62,124 nt of DNA from an uncultured Pseudomonadota bacterium (GCA_903875455.1 CAIQWF010000021.1:1-62124); one strand, 5' to 3'. Shown: positions 27,542 to 37,216, numbered from the stretch's first letter. Numbers and translations: made by a program. Notes: generated by a model from the letters alone, not told the origin.

Positions 27542-28777
27542 ATGCTCAACGAACACCCGCGCCAGCAATTAAACCAGCTTATTGTCCAATTTGGTCGTGC
27601 CGTTTGCGATGATCCAAAACGGTGTGAAGCCATGTTGCGTGATTTATGCCCTGAATATCGACGCGAAACCAACTTGCTGGTGGCTGCATTAAAAGAGCGG
27701 GCCGTAGCAGACTTGCTGAAAAAACCATCATCACTGCCGATTGCAGTGCAGCTAAACCAGTTAGCCCAGCGTCTGCATGATAACCTTGGCATTGTTGATC
27801 ATTTTGCCTTTTGGGCCGTAGAATCCTGGGCTTTGGCATTGGGGCTGATTCAGCAGCCCGGACAGTTGCAAATGACCTCCAAGCCGAAATTGTCCGCGCC
27901 GTCTGTCATCCAATCGCCCCAGCAAAATCTTGCTAAAGTTACCTCGTTTAATCGTTTTGCCAGTTCCTTGGCCAAACTTTTTTCCTCCTCAAATCAGGAA
28001 AATCCCATACCTGCCCCAACCATTTATCCGGCGATTTTTTTTCACGATAAGTTCAGAAACGGCAAACCGGCCATCAAAATGGTCAGAATCAGCGGCGGCA
28101 GTTTCATGATGGGCAGTCCAGATACGGAAGCCGGTCGCTACACTATTGAGCGCCGCCATGAAGTCACGGTCGCCGACTTTGTGATGGGACAATATGCCGT
28201 GAGTTTTGCTGAATACGATTTGTTTGTGAAAGCCACCAGCGGCAGGAAACCGGCGGACAATGGCTGGGGCCGTAGCTTAAGGCCGGTAATTAATGTCAGC
28301 TGGCGCGATGCTCTCAGTTATGCCGCGTGGTTATCGGAGCAAACCGGTTTTTCCTATCGCCTGCCTACCGAATCCGAATGGGAATACGCCTGTCGGGCCG
28401 GCACAGAAACGTCTTTTTCTACCGGCGAATTTATCAGCACCGAACAGGCCAACTTTAACGGCAGCCTGGATTACGGCACAGAAGCGCAAGTCGGCCAGCA
28501 CCGTAAACAAACCGTGGAAGTAGGCAGTTTTGCCGCCAATCAGTTTGGTTTATACGATATGCACGGCAATGTTTGGGAATGGACCGCCTCCCGCTATAGT
28601 GAAAACTACAACGGTGAAGAATTGCGCTGTTTTGACCCAGGCGCAGACACTTACCGGATGTTGCGCGGCGGCTCCTGGGTAAACACCAAACGCAGTGTCC
28701 GCTCTGCCAGCCGGATTCGCCGTGATGCCAATGACCGGGCCGATTTTATCGGTTTTCGCTTGGCACGCGATGTTTAA
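27542..28777 (+). CDS. Formylglycine-generating-enzyme-like (SUMF1) protein with helical N-terminal domain
   Basis: 411 residues. The N-terminal helical region (about 1-105; CEAMLRDLCPEYRRETNLL, WAVESWALALG) is one that often precedes SUMF1 or kinase modules. The SUMF1/FGE-sulfatase domain runs from about 175 to the end: ISGGSFMMGSP, YRLPTESEWEYACRAGTE, LYDMHGNVWEWT, LRGGSWVNTKRSVRSASR and GFRLAR. The copper-binding/catalytic cysteines of true FGEs are absent after LRGGSW, so formylglycine formation is unlikely. Related paralogues act as EgtB/PvdO-type or scaffold proteins. It has no signal peptide and its stop overlaps the convergent cupin gene by 4 bp. Confidence 0.85.
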   Translation: MLNEHPRQQLNQLIVQFGRAVCDDPKRCEAMLRDLCPEYRRETNLLVAALKERAVADLLKKPSSLPIAVQLNQLAQRLHDNLGIVDHFAFWAVESWALALGLIQQPGQLQMTSKPKLSAPSVIQSPQQNLAKVTSFNRFASSLAKLFSSSNQENPIPAPTIYPAIFFHDKFRNGKPAIKMVRISGGSFMMGSPDTEAGRYTIERRHEVTVADFVMGQYAVSFAEYDLFVKATSGRKPADNGWGRSLRPVINVSWRDALSYAAWLSEQTGFSYRLPTESEWEYACRAGTETSFSTGEFISTEQANFNGSLDYGTEAQVGQHRKQTVEVGSFAANQFGLYDMHGNVWEWTASRYSENYNGEELRCFDPGADTYRMLRGGSWVNTKRSVRSASRIRRDANDRADFIGFRLARDV

Positions 28778-29118
28778 AGCAACTGATAGCCGGCATTCGG
28801 GGAAACCACAGAAACAAAGGTCAATGACTCTTCGCCATCATTAATCACCCCGTGCATTTGCCCTTGATAAGCAATCACTACATCGCCCGCGCCAATTGTC
28901 TGGCGATTCTCGGCATCCAGACAATATTCACCGCTGCCCGATAAAACAGTCCAGGTATCCTGGCCCTTGGGATGACAATGTGCGGGAATCTTCTGCCCTG
29001 TTTTTAGATGCCATGCCACTACCACCGCATGTTCGGATTCACTGATGACGGCGCGGACCGGCTCATCATCAGAAGGTTGAAAAAAACTGCCTTTTTTAAA
29101 AATTCGGATTGTGCTCAT
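28774..29118 (-). CDS. Small cupin-domain protein
   Basis: 114 residues forming a single cupin barrel. Motif 1 is HCHPKGQDTWTVLSG and motif 2 is around DVVIAYQGQMHGVIN, giving a likely His/Gln/His metal site. No enzyme function can be assigned. It converges on the FGE-like gene with a 4-bp overlap of the stops, and is divergent from the first cydA. Confidence 0.85.
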   Translation of the reverse strand: MSTIRIFKKGSFFQPSDDEPVRAVISESEHAVVVAWHLKTGQKIPAHCHPKGQDTWTVLSGSGEYCLDAENRQTIGAGDVVIAYQGQMHGVINDGEESLTFVSVVSPNAGYQLL

Positions 29119-29293
29119 GTCGATATACTCCGCCTGATTTTTCTAAAAGCCTATGCTATCACTCCTGCCCTGAAAATTCTTACATTCAGAAAACAGCAAA
29201 GTTAATTATGGATATAAATAAGGATATGCTAATATTTCTACTTCTAATCGCACCTGATGTCGCATTCATGTCATCAAACACACTGGAGATTTT

Positions 29294-30853
29294 ATGATTT
29301 CAGAAACTGTTGTTGAGTTATCGCGCTGGCAATTCGCCACCACAGCCTTATACCATTTCCTGTTTGTGCCTTTAACATTGGGATTGTCGTTTTTATTGGC
29401 AATTATGGAATCCACTTATGTGATGACTGGCCGGCAGATTTACAAAGATATGACCCAGTTTTGGGGCAAATTATTCGGAATAAACTTTGCTTTGGGCGTT
29501 GCCACCGGTTTAACGATGGAATTTCAATTCGGGATGAACTGGTCTTATTACTCACACTATGTCGGCGATATTTTCGGCGCCCCACTGGCCATTGAAGGCT
29601 TGATGGCGTTCTTTTTGGAATCGACTTTTGTTGGGCTGTTTTTCTTTGGCTGGGATAAATTGGGCAAAGGCTCGCATTTGCTGGTCACCTGGCTGGTGGC
29701 ATTGGGCTCCAATTTATCAGCCTTGTGGATTTTAGTCGCCAATGGCTGGATGCAAAACCCGGTGGGTTCGGAATTCAGCTTTGAAACCTTAAGGATGGAA
29801 CTGACCAGCTTCGGACATTTGCTGTTTAATCCCGCCGCGCAGGTTAAATTCGTACATACGGTTGCCGCCGGTTATACCACCGCCTCCGCTTTTGTACTGG
29901 GGATTAGCGCATACTACATGTTGAAAGGCCGCGATGCGGCTTTTTCCCAGCGCTCCTTTACCATCGCTGCCGGTTTTGGTTTGGCGGCCACGTTGTCGGT
30001 GATTGTCTTAGGCGACGAAAGCGGCTATACCGACGGCGAAGTGCAAAAAACCAAACTCGCAGCAATTGAAGCGGAATGGCATACCGAACCGGCACCAGCG
30101 GCGTTTACCGTAATCGGCTTTCCCGACCAGGACACCATGACCACTTCCTTTGCCATCAAAATTCCGTGGGTACTTGGGTTAATCGGCACACGCTCCACTG
30201 ATACGCCAATTATCGGCCTGACCGAAATTCTGGAAAAAAACCGCCAGCGGGTCCGCAATGGCATCAAAGCTTATTCGCTGTTGCAGGAATTGCGTGATGA
30301 TAAAAGCGACCCGCGATTAATCGCCGATTTTAACCGGATTAAAACCGATTTGGGCTACGGTTTATTGCTAAAACCCTACACGGACAAAGTCGTCGACGCC
30401 TCGGAACAGCAAATTGAGCAGGCAGCGCAATCTTCAATTCCCCGTGTCGCACCTTTATTTTGGAGCTTCCGCATCATGGTTGCCTGTGGTTTTGTTTCGC
30501 TAACCGTATTTATCCTGTCTTTTATCGCCAGTTCGATTCGCAAATGCCGGCAGGACTGGCTGCTGAAACTGGCGCTTTATACCATGCCATTGCCGTGGAT
30601 AGCCTGCGAAATGGGCTGGTTTGTCGCGGAGTTCGGTCGCCAACCCTGGGCGATTGCCGAAATTTTACCGACCTTTTTGAGCGCTTCATCTTTGTCAGAA
30701 GGCTCCTTAATTTTTAGCTTAATCGGTTACTTTCTGGTTTACAGCGTATTTTTAGCCATTGAAGTATTCTTGATGCTGAAATTTATCAAGCAGGGCCCAA
30801 GCAGCCTGCATCAAGGCCGCTACCATTTTGAAGTGACCGAAGGAGCTTTATAA
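29294..30853 (+). CDS. cydA: Cytochrome bd ubiquinol oxidase subunit I, copy 1
   Basis: 519 residues, very similar to E. coli CydA (522). Haem ligands are visible: His in TALYHFLF (b595), His in [10 protein letters not shown] and Met in FRIMVACGF (both b558). The acidic residues of the O2/proton site are in [18 protein letters not shown], and [12 protein letters not shown] is intact. A long Q-loop (about 255-380) is present, so it is of the L-type. It oxidises quinol in the membrane and reduces O2 to water. The gene ends one base into cydB (TAATG), so the two are translationally coupled. A GGAG ribosome site precedes the ATG. Confidence 0.97.
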   Translation: MISETVVELSRWQFATTALYHFLFVPLTLGLSFLLAIMESTYVMTGRQIYKDMTQFWGKLFGINFALGVATGLTMEFQFGMNWSYYSHYVGDIFGAPLAIEGLMAFFLESTFVGLFFFGWDKLGKGSHLLVTWLVALGSNLSALWILVANGWMQNPVGSEFSFETLRMELTSFGHLLFNPAAQVKFVHTVAAGYTTASAFVLGISAYYMLKGRDAAFSQRSFTIAAGFGLAATLSVIVLGDESGYTDGEVQKTKLAAIEAEWHTEPAPAAFTVIGFPDQDTMTTSFAIKIPWVLGLIGTRSTDTPIIGLTEILEKNRQRVRNGIKAYSLLQELRDDKSDPRLIADFNRIKTDLGYGLLLKPYTDKVVDASEQQIEQAAQSSIPRVAPLFWSFRIMVACGFVSLTVFILSFIASSIRKCRQDWLLKLALYTMPLPWIACEMGWFVAEFGRQPWAIAEILPTFLSASSLSEGSLIFSLIGYFLVYSVFLAIEVFLMLKFIKQGPSSLHQGRYHFEVTEGAL

Positions 30854-31992
30854 TGATTTTTGACTACGAAACTTTACGCTGTATCTGGTGGGCTTTTTTA
30901 GGTGTGCTATTAATCGGTTTTGCCATTACCGGCGGTTATGATTGCGGCGTGGGCGTGTTATTACCGTTTTTAGGCAAAACCGACGATGAGCGGCGGGTGA
31001 TTTTAAATGCCTCTGCCCCGACCTGGGAAGGCAATCAAGTCTGGCTTATTACCGCCGGTGGCGCATTGTTCGCAGCCTGGCCGATTGCTTACGCCGTGGC
31101 GTTTTCTTCGCTTTATATTGCGTTATTTTTGACGCTGTTTGCCTTGTGGTTACGTCCGTTAGGGTTTGACTACCGCAGCAAAATGCCCAATCAACAATGG
31201 CGCGACTGGTGGGATAAAGCCCTGTTTGTCGGCGGTTTTGTGCCTGCGTTGATTTTCGGTGTAGCGTTTGGCAATTTGCTGAAAGGCATTCCTTTCCACC
31301 TGGAAAGCGATATGCGGATGACTTATTTAGGCGATTTTTTCGGTTTGCTCAATCCGTTTGCTTTGATTGCCGGCGTGGTGAGTTTATTCATGTTAGTGAT
31401 GCACGGCGCGGTCTTTTTGCAAATAAAAACCGTTGGCGAGATTCAGCAACGGGCAAAAAAAGCCGTTACCTTGGCGACCAGCATCGCCCTATCGGCATTT
31501 GCGCTGGCAGGGTTATGGGTGACGCGACTGGAAGGCTATCACATTACCTCAACAGTTCTGCAAAATGGCGCATCAAATCCGCTGGCAAAATTCGTCAAAC
31601 GCAGCGAAGGACTTTGGCTGGATAATTATGAACATGTACCGGCTTTGTGGGCAATTCCGGTTTTGGTATTTGTCGCTGGCGGTTTAACCATCTGGTTATC
31701 GAAAAAAGACCGTCCCGGCTGGGCTTTTGTCAGCAGTTCAGTGGCAGTTGCGGGCATTATTTTAACCGCCGGAGTGTCGATGTTTCCGTTTTTGATTCCG
31801 TCAAATATCTCGCTGAACAGCTCATTGACCATCTGGGATGCCAGTTCCAGCCATAGAACTTTACAAATCATGTTCTGGGCAACGGTGATATTTTTGCCAA
31901 TCATCTTAACCTACACCCGCTGGGTTTTTAGCGTGATGCGCGGCAAAATCACGGTTGAGCAGATTCAGCAAAACACTCACAGTCTTTATTAA
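30853..31992 (+). CDS. cydB: Cytochrome bd ubiquinol oxidase subunit II, copy 1
   Basis: 379 residues with the usual CydB start (DYETLRCIWWAFLGVLLIGF), the conserved GGYDCGVGVLLPFLGKTDDE region and WEGNQVWLI. It also has the C-terminal SLTIWDASSSHRTLQIM segment. There are eight or more membrane spans. It is the partner subunit of CydA, which carries the haems. It starts on the last base of cydA and is followed 10 bp later by the CydX-GGDEF gene. Confidence 0.97.
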   Translation: MIFDYETLRCIWWAFLGVLLIGFAITGGYDCGVGVLLPFLGKTDDERRVILNASAPTWEGNQVWLITAGGALFAAWPIAYAVAFSSLYIALFLTLFALWLRPLGFDYRSKMPNQQWRDWWDKALFVGGFVPALIFGVAFGNLLKGIPFHLESDMRMTYLGDFFGLLNPFALIAGVVSLFMLVMHGAVFLQIKTVGEIQQRAKKAVTLATSIALSAFALAGLWVTRLEGYHITSTVLQNGASNPLAKFVKRSEGLWLDNYEHVPALWAIPVLVFVAGGLTIWLSKKDRPGWAFVSSSVAVAGIILTAGVSMFPFLIPSNISLNSSLTIWDASSSHRTLQIMFWATVIFLPIILTYTRWVFSVMRGKITVEQIQQNTHSLY

Positions 31993-32002
31993 GGAGAGCG
32001 AT

Positions 32003-32587
32003 ATGTGGTACTTCACCTGGATATTGGGATTATTACTGGCCTGCTCGCTGGGTATTATTAATGTGTTAAGACTGGAAGCACAGGAGGCGTTGGCCAAAGA
32101 AAATCTGCCGTTAGACCCATTGACCCAACTCTTGACCAGAGATGGCATTTTGCAGCGGTTACGGGAAAAGGTTGAAAACTCCAAACGCAACGGCTCGCCG
32201 TTTTCGCTGGTTTTTATCAGCCTGATGCCGTTTCAAAAGCAGCAGCATTTACCAGAACATGAACTGGAAGCAGTATTGCGCGATGTGGTGGATGTGTTAA
32301 AACAGGATATCCGAATTGGCATAGACCTGGCAGCGCGGTTTGATGAAGCCTGTTTTTTATTGACTTTAACCGGAGCGCCTTTAACAAAAGCCGAACAGGT
32401 TGCCAACACCATCAAACAGGACATTCTGGAAACAGTAAAAACGGCTGATGGAATGGGGGTGGCGACTCAAAGCGGCGCGGCGGAATATTCAGTTCACGCC
32501 GCTGAATTTGATGCTGATGTCACCACCCTGGATCAGGAAGTGCAGGCGTTAATTCAAGTGGCGCAGAAAAACTGCTGCGTTGTATAA
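32003..32587 (+). CDS. CydX small subunit fused to a degenerate GGDEF domain
   Basis: 194 residues, starting at the ATG at 32003 with an AAGGAGAG ribosome site 4-5 bases before it. A longer frame from 31955 would overlap cydB and is not the real start. Residues 1-29 are a recognisable CydX (MWYFTWILGLLLACSLGIIN, then LRLEAQEA). The rest follows the GGDEF fold: DPLTQLLTRDGILQRL at the start, a DVVDVLKQDI helix, then AARFDEACFLLTL where active enzymes have ARLGGDEF. The substrate-binding segment reads LMPFQKQQH, so diguanylate cyclase activity is not expected. The frame is continuous with no stop between the two parts. The GGDEF-like part could regulate the oxidase or bind a nucleotide (inference). 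Confidence 0.88.
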   Translation: MWYFTWILGLLLACSLGIINVLRLEAQEALAKENLPLDPLTQLLTRDGILQRLREKVENSKRNGSPFSLVFISLMPFQKQQHLPEHELEAVLRDVVDVLKQDIRIGIDLAARFDEACFLLTLTGAPLTKAEQVANTIKQDILETVKTADGMGVATQSGAAEYSVHAAEFDADVTTLDQEVQALIQVAQKNCCVV

Positions 32588-32603
32588 CCTTTAACTCAGA
32601 GCA

Positions 32604-33047
32604 ATGATGATGGAAAACAGAACCGTCTGGATTCATAAAGTCGGCGATATGCTGGTAGATGCTTTTCATTATCTGGCTTTGTTTGGAATTGGCGCGACCG
32701 TGGTGTGGTCGGCGGTGCATGATTACATTGTGATGATGCACGAAGGCCACGCCACCCTGGAAGATATTCTGTTGCTGTTTATTTATCTGGAACTGGGGGC
32801 GATGATAGGAACCTATTTCAAAACCCGCCGAATGCCGGTGCAGTTTCTGATTTACATTGCCATTACCGCGCTGTCGCGGCATTTGGTGATTGATGTCCGT
32901 AAGGTTGCGGACGATTTCCATATCCACTTGCTGATTGCCATTACCGTTTCGATTGTGCTGCTCAGTCTGGCAATTTTAATTCTGTCATATACAGCCAAAA
33001 ATTATGGCTGCCCCGAAGATAACAAGTCAAATCAGAGTCTGGAATAG
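32604..33047 (+). CDS. psiE: PsiE-family membrane protein, intact copy
   Basis: 147 residues, with four hydrophobic segments and the PsiE pattern VVWSAVHDYIVMM...LEDILLLFIYLELGAMIGTYF and FLIYIAITALSRHLVID. E. coli PsiE is phosphate-starvation inducible, but its biochemical role is unknown. Here it closes the first cyd module, 16 bp after the CydX-GGDEF gene, and a truncated second copy follows the second module. That makes a functional link with cytochrome bd likely. Confidence 0.85.
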   Translation: MMMENRTVWIHKVGDMLVDAFHYLALFGIGATVVWSAVHDYIVMMHEGHATLEDILLLFIYLELGAMIGTYFKTRRMPVQFLIYIAITALSRHLVIDVRKVADDFHIHLLIAITVSIVLLSLAILILSYTAKNYGCPEDNKSNQSLE

Positions 33048-33186
33048 TAAATCACTGCATTCCTTACTCCTCAAGCCTCATTTCATCTAACACGGATTTG
33101 CCGAATTCCCTTTAAGGTTCGTGATAACATTTAGCTTTTCTATCGTGAAAAAGCCTGTTTAAGGCTTCAAACACCCGAGAGGCTTT

Positions 33187-34719
33187 ATGATTTCAGAAGG
33201 CGTTATTGAATTATCACGCTGGCAGTTTGCCGTTACCGCTTTATATCATTTTTTATTTGTACCGCTGACTTTAGGTTTATCGCTGTTACTGGCGATTATG
33301 GAATCCTGTTATGTCAAAACCGGACAGCAGGTTTACAAGGAGATGACCCAGTTTTGGGGCAAATTATTCGGGATTAACTTTGCCGTGGGCGTTTCAACCG
33401 GCTTGGCAATGGAGTTTCAGTTCGGGATGAACTGGTCGTATTTTTCCCTGTATGTCGGCGATATTTTCGGTGCACCGCTGGCGATTGAGAGTCTGGTGGC
33501 ATTCTTTCTGGAATCCACCTTTGTCGGGCTGTTTTTCTTCGGCTGGGACAAACTCACTAAAAACCAGCATTTAATGGTGACCTGGCTGCTGGTGCTCGGT
33601 TCCACTCTATCATCATTCAATATTTTAATCGCCAATGGCTGGCTGCAAAATCCGCACGGTGCGGAATTCAACTATCAATCCATGCGGATGGAAGTGCTGG
33701 ATTTTGGCAGTCTGTTGTTTAATCCTGATGCCTGGGTTAAGTTTGCCCACACCGCCGCCGCTGCCTATAACACGGCGGCTGCCTTTGTTCTGGCGGTCAG
33801 TGCTTATTATCTGCTCAACAATCGCGAGACTGATTTTGCCAAACACTCCTATGATATAGCCGCAAAGTTTGGTCTGGTTGCAGTATTGCTAGTCATCGTT
33901 ATGGGCGATGAAAGCGGTTACAGCGTCGGCAAAATCCAGAAAGCCAAATTTGCCGCGATTGAAGCAGAATGGCATACCGAAACGCCACCAGCCGCCTTTA
34001 CTCCTATCGCGTTTCCCAATCAGGAGACAATGGAAAATGATTTTGCCATTACAGTTCCCTGGGTTTTAGGGATTATTGGCACGCGCTCTTTGGACACTCC
34101 GATTATCGGCTTAACCGATATTGTCAAAGAAAACCGGCAACGGATTCGCAACGGCATCAAAGCCTATTCTTTATTGCAAGACTTGCGTGATGACAAACAC
34201 GATCCACAATTGCTGGCTGATTTTGCCCGCTATAAACCGGATTTGGGTTATGGATTATTGCTGAAAGCCTATACTGAAAAAGTCACCGATGCCAGTGAGC
34301 AACAGATAGAACAGGCGGCAAAAAATAGCATTCCAGCGGTTGCGCCTCTTTTCTGGACGTTCAGAATTATGGTGGGATGCGGCTTTACCTTATTGCTGAT
34401 TTCCGGTTTAACTTTTTTTTATACCGTGATTCGCAAAACTTCCCCAACTTGGTTGCTAAAACTGAATCTGTATGCCGTGCCATTGCCGTGGATTGCCAGT
34501 GAAATGGGTTGGTTTGTGTCTGAGTTCGGTCGCCAGCCCTGGGCGGTAGCAAACGTATTGCCGACTTTCTTAAGCGCCTCGTCACTTTCTGTCTCGCAAA
34601 TGGTGATGAGTTTAATCGCCTATATTGCTTTGTATTCGCTGTTTTTGGCGGTGGAAATGTTTTTAATGATTCGCTACATCAAACAGGGCGTTGTCTATCA
34701 CACTGAAGGAGAAGCATGA
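33187..34719 (+). CDS. cydA: Cytochrome bd ubiquinol oxidase subunit I, copy 2
   Basis: 510 residues, clearly paralogous to the first copy. It retains His in TALYHFLF, His in KFAHTAAAAY, Met in [27 protein letters not shown] and GWFVSEFGRQPW. It differs at the quinol-side and C-terminal segments (ANGWLQNPHGAEF; short tail after IRYIKQG). All catalytic ligands seem present. The module was presumably created by tandem duplication followed by divergence. It overlaps cydB copy 2 by 4 bp (ATGA). Confidence 0.96.
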   Translation: MISEGVIELSRWQFAVTALYHFLFVPLTLGLSLLLAIMESCYVKTGQQVYKEMTQFWGKLFGINFAVGVSTGLAMEFQFGMNWSYFSLYVGDIFGAPLAIESLVAFFLESTFVGLFFFGWDKLTKNQHLMVTWLLVLGSTLSSFNILIANGWLQNPHGAEFNYQSMRMEVLDFGSLLFNPDAWVKFAHTAAAAYNTAAAFVLAVSAYYLLNNRETDFAKHSYDIAAKFGLVAVLLVIVMGDESGYSVGKIQKAKFAAIEAEWHTETPPAAFTPIAFPNQETMENDFAITVPWVLGIIGTRSLDTPIIGLTDIVKENRQRIRNGIKAYSLLQDLRDDKHDPQLLADFARYKPDLGYGLLLKAYTEKVTDASEQQIEQAAKNSIPAVAPLFWTFRIMVGCGFTLLLISGLTFFYTVIRKTSPTWLLKLNLYAVPLPWIASEMGWFVSEFGRQPWAVANVLPTFLSASSLSVSQMVMSLIAYIALYSLFLAVEMFLMIRYIKQGVVYHTEGEA

Positions 34720-35858
34720 TGTTATTTGATTACGAAATTTTGCGCTGCTTGTGGTGGGGATTGCTGCAAGTATTTTTGATCGGCTTTGCCATCACCGGCG
34801 GTTACGATGTCGGCGCGGCAATTTTGCTGCCGTATTTAGGCAAAACCGATGACCAACGCCGCGTGATTATCAATGCAATGGGCGCAATGTGGGAAGGAAA
34901 CCAGGTCTGGTTTATCACTGCCGGAGCCGTGTTGTTTGCCGCCTGGCCGATTGCTTATTCAGTCTTATTTTCAAGTTTTTATGCTGGCTTGTTGCTGGTG
35001 CTGTTCGCTCTGATGTTTCGCCCGTTAAGCTTTGATTACCGCAGCAAATTACCGAATCACCGCTGGCGCGATTGGTGGGATAAATCACTTTTCATCAGCG
35101 GCTTAATTCCCGCAGTGATGTTTGGGTTGGTGTTCGGCAATCTATTGAAAGGCATTCCATTTCATCTGGATAGCGACATGCGGATTTTCTATTTAGGTGA
35201 TTTTATAGGCTTGTTAAATCCGTTTGCGTTATTGGTCAGCATAGTCAGCGTAGCCATGTTAATCATGCACGGTGCGGTATTTTTGCAGGTAAAAACCGAA
35301 GGCGAAATTCAGGCAACAGCAAAGGTGATGGTGACACGGTTTGCGATACTTTCCTTGGTGGCTTTTGCGATTGCCGGATTGTGGGTCACGCGGCTGGAAG
35401 GTTATCACATCAAATCGGAAGTTGTGATGAATGCGGTATCAAATCCGCTGGCTAAATTTGTTAAACGCAGTGATGGTTTGTGGCTGGATAATTACGAGCA
35501 TTATTTTGCCTTATGGTTGATTCCTGTCCTGGTATTTATCTCTGGCGGTTTGACAATTTGGCTATCTAAAAAAGATAAAGCGGATTTGGCGTTTATTGCC
35601 AGTGCCGTAATGCTGGCGAGTATTATTTTGACTGCCAGTGTCTCCATGTTTCCATTTTTGATTCCGTCCAATATTTCCTTGAATACTTCTTTGACAATCT
35701 GGGATGCCAGTGCCAGCCAAAAAACCTTGCAGTTTTTGTTGTGGGGAACACTGTTGTTTTTGCCGATTGTTTTGATTTATACCCAATGGGTTTTTAAGAT
35801 ATTGCGCGGCAAAATGACGGCCGAACAGATTCAGAAAAATAGCCATAGTCTTTATTAA
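34716..35858 (+). CDS. cydB: Cytochrome bd ubiquinol oxidase subunit II, copy 2
   Basis: 380 residues and similar to copy 1 along its length: ITGGYDVGAAILLPYLGKTD, WEGNQVWFI and a SLTIWDASASQKTLQFL end. No CydX gene follows it. The next start codon, 5 bp on, belongs to a psiE stub. The second oxidase would have to share the CydX-GGDEF of the first module or work without one. Confidence 0.96.
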   Translation: MMLFDYEILRCLWWGLLQVFLIGFAITGGYDVGAAILLPYLGKTDDQRRVIINAMGAMWEGNQVWFITAGAVLFAAWPIAYSVLFSSFYAGLLLVLFALMFRPLSFDYRSKLPNHRWRDWWDKSLFISGLIPAVMFGLVFGNLLKGIPFHLDSDMRIFYLGDFIGLLNPFALLVSIVSVAMLIMHGAVFLQVKTEGEIQATAKVMVTRFAILSLVAFAIAGLWVTRLEGYHIKSEVVMNAVSNPLAKFVKRSDGLWLDNYEHYFALWLIPVLVFISGGLTIWLSKKDKADLAFIASAVMLASIILTASVSMFPFLIPSNISLNTSLTIWDASASQKTLQFLLWGTLLFLPIVLIYTQWVFKILRGKMTAEQIQKNSHSLY

Positions 35859-35863
35859 GAGCG

Positions 35864-35888
35864 ATGATGGAAAATAAAACGGCCCTGA
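35864..35888 (+). pseudogene. psiE remnant, only the first codons left
   Basis: The bases around the ATG (GAGCGATGATGGAAAA) match the start of the intact psiE (GAGCAATGATGATGGAAAA), and the first residues compare as MENKTAL against MENRTVW. Homology stops near 35888, where the IS21 end begins. This shows that the second cyd module once also ended with psiE. Confidence 0.6.
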
Positions 35889-36630
35889 TGGCGAATTCAA
35901 CTAGCAAGTGCATTTTTAGCCTGCTCAGCTCATCCAACCTTTTGCGTTGCTTCTGCAAGGCGGTTTCTATGCTGTCCGGTTATGAGCATCCAATACCATT
36001 TCCTGGGTTTCCTGCGGATAAGCCACCACAAACATCTGCCGACTGTAAGCAAGACGGAAATGCGCGACTTTAATGGTTTGAACCACACCACCCAGCGAAA
36101 CTGTTTCCTGACTCCAATCAAATTGGCAGGTCTCGCCTGCTGGAAAAGCGAAGGGGACAAAGACTTGTTTGGTTGATAGATTGTGATTTGGCTGCTGTTT
36201 CCAATCTTGAACAAAACGTTGTATGGGGCCATAAGAACCTTGATAACCTTCGATTTGCAAACACTCAAACAACCGTTGCGCCGTTCTTCTTTGGCGTTTA
36301 GGCCGTTTGGCATCCAATTCTAGCCAACTGCGTAACTGCTCTTGGAAAGTCCCCAATTTTGGGACAGGCTGGTTTTGGCGTTGATAAGAAGGTTCGTTTT
36401 CAGTTTTTAGGCCTTTACGAACAGTGGGGCGCGATAGTTTAAGACTACGTGCGATTGAACTAATGTTTTCGCCGCTCACAAAATGGCGGCGTCTGATTTC
36501 GGCAATAAAATCTATTGATAACATCCAGGGTTGCTCCAGCAAAATGCTGGATGATTACACACAACCGGGGTGGAAACTTTTCGATGTTGATTTCCCCGAT
36601 TCCCTGGTAATTTTTGCATGTTGATTTTCA
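35889..36630 (-). mobile_element. Internally deleted IS21-family element
   Basis: The left boundary begins TGGCGAATTCAACTAGCAA and the right boundary, read inward on the minus strand, begins TGAAAATCAACATGCAA, an imperfect inverted repeat with 5'-TG...CA-3' tips. Two direct copies of ATGTTGATTT (36584-36593 and 36618-36627) resemble the multiple transposase sites of IS21. Only about 742 bp remain; the 3' part of istA and istB are lost. The flanks (a psiE stub and an IS3 piece) show no target duplication. Confidence 0.65.
35967..36524 (-). pseudogene. IS21 IstA transposase, N-terminal fragment
   Basis: About 185 residues from MLSIDFIAEIRRRH, with the helix-turn-helix ISSIARSLKLSRPTVRKGL. The beginning of the integrase core has the first catalytic Asp in CQFDWSQE. 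It stops after VLDAHNRTA, before the second Asp and the Glu, so it is inactive. Confidence 0.8.
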
Positions 36631-37216
36631 CCACTACGAATTCGAAACATGATTTACCGATTGCAAAAAATCATCTAAAGCGTGAGTTTACCGTGGCTGA
36701 GCCGAATCAGGTTTACGTTGGCGACATCACTTATATTCCAACTCAAGAAGGTTGGCTGTACCTTGCTGTGGTGATTGATTTGTTCTCGCGTCAGGTCGTA
36801 GGCTGGTCAATGGCCGAACGGATGCAGGCTAGATTGATCAATGATGCTTTAATCATGGCGATTTGGAAACGCAAACCGGCGAAAGGTTTGATTTGGCATA
36901 CCGATCGCGGCAGTCAATATGCCAGCGATAGTCACAGATTATTGTTGTCGCAACATGGCATCGTGCAAAGCATGAGTCGCAAAGGGAATTGCTGGGATAA
37001 TGCGGTGGCAGAGAGTTTTTTTCCACAGCTTAAAAACCGAGCTGGTTCACCATGAAACTTATCCTACTCGGGCAGCAGCTAAGCGGTCGATATTTGAGTA
37101 TATCGAAGTTTTTTATAACCGGCTGCGTTTGCATTCAAGCAATGGTTATTTGTCGCCGCTTAATTATGAATTGCAGCGTAACGCTGCTTAACCGTGCGTC
37201 TGGAAAAGTGTTGACA
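36631..37216 (+). mobile_element. IS3-family element fragment with frameshifted transposase
   Basis: The 5' half is missing: homology begins at [11 protein letters not shown], directly at the IS21 boundary. The DDE core is readable: [11 protein letters not shown] (first Asp), [10 protein letters not shown] (second Asp), [12 protein letters not shown] (Glu region). The frame then shifts near 37010 and continues as [15 protein letters not shown] to ELQRNAA (stop 37191). The right end probably lies at GTGTTGACA (37216). Confidence 0.75.

Noticed and set aside
31955-32002. Longer start for the CydX-GGDEF gene overlapping cydB
   Set aside because: The extra residues are not CydX-like, and AAGGAGAG sits directly before the ATG at 32003.
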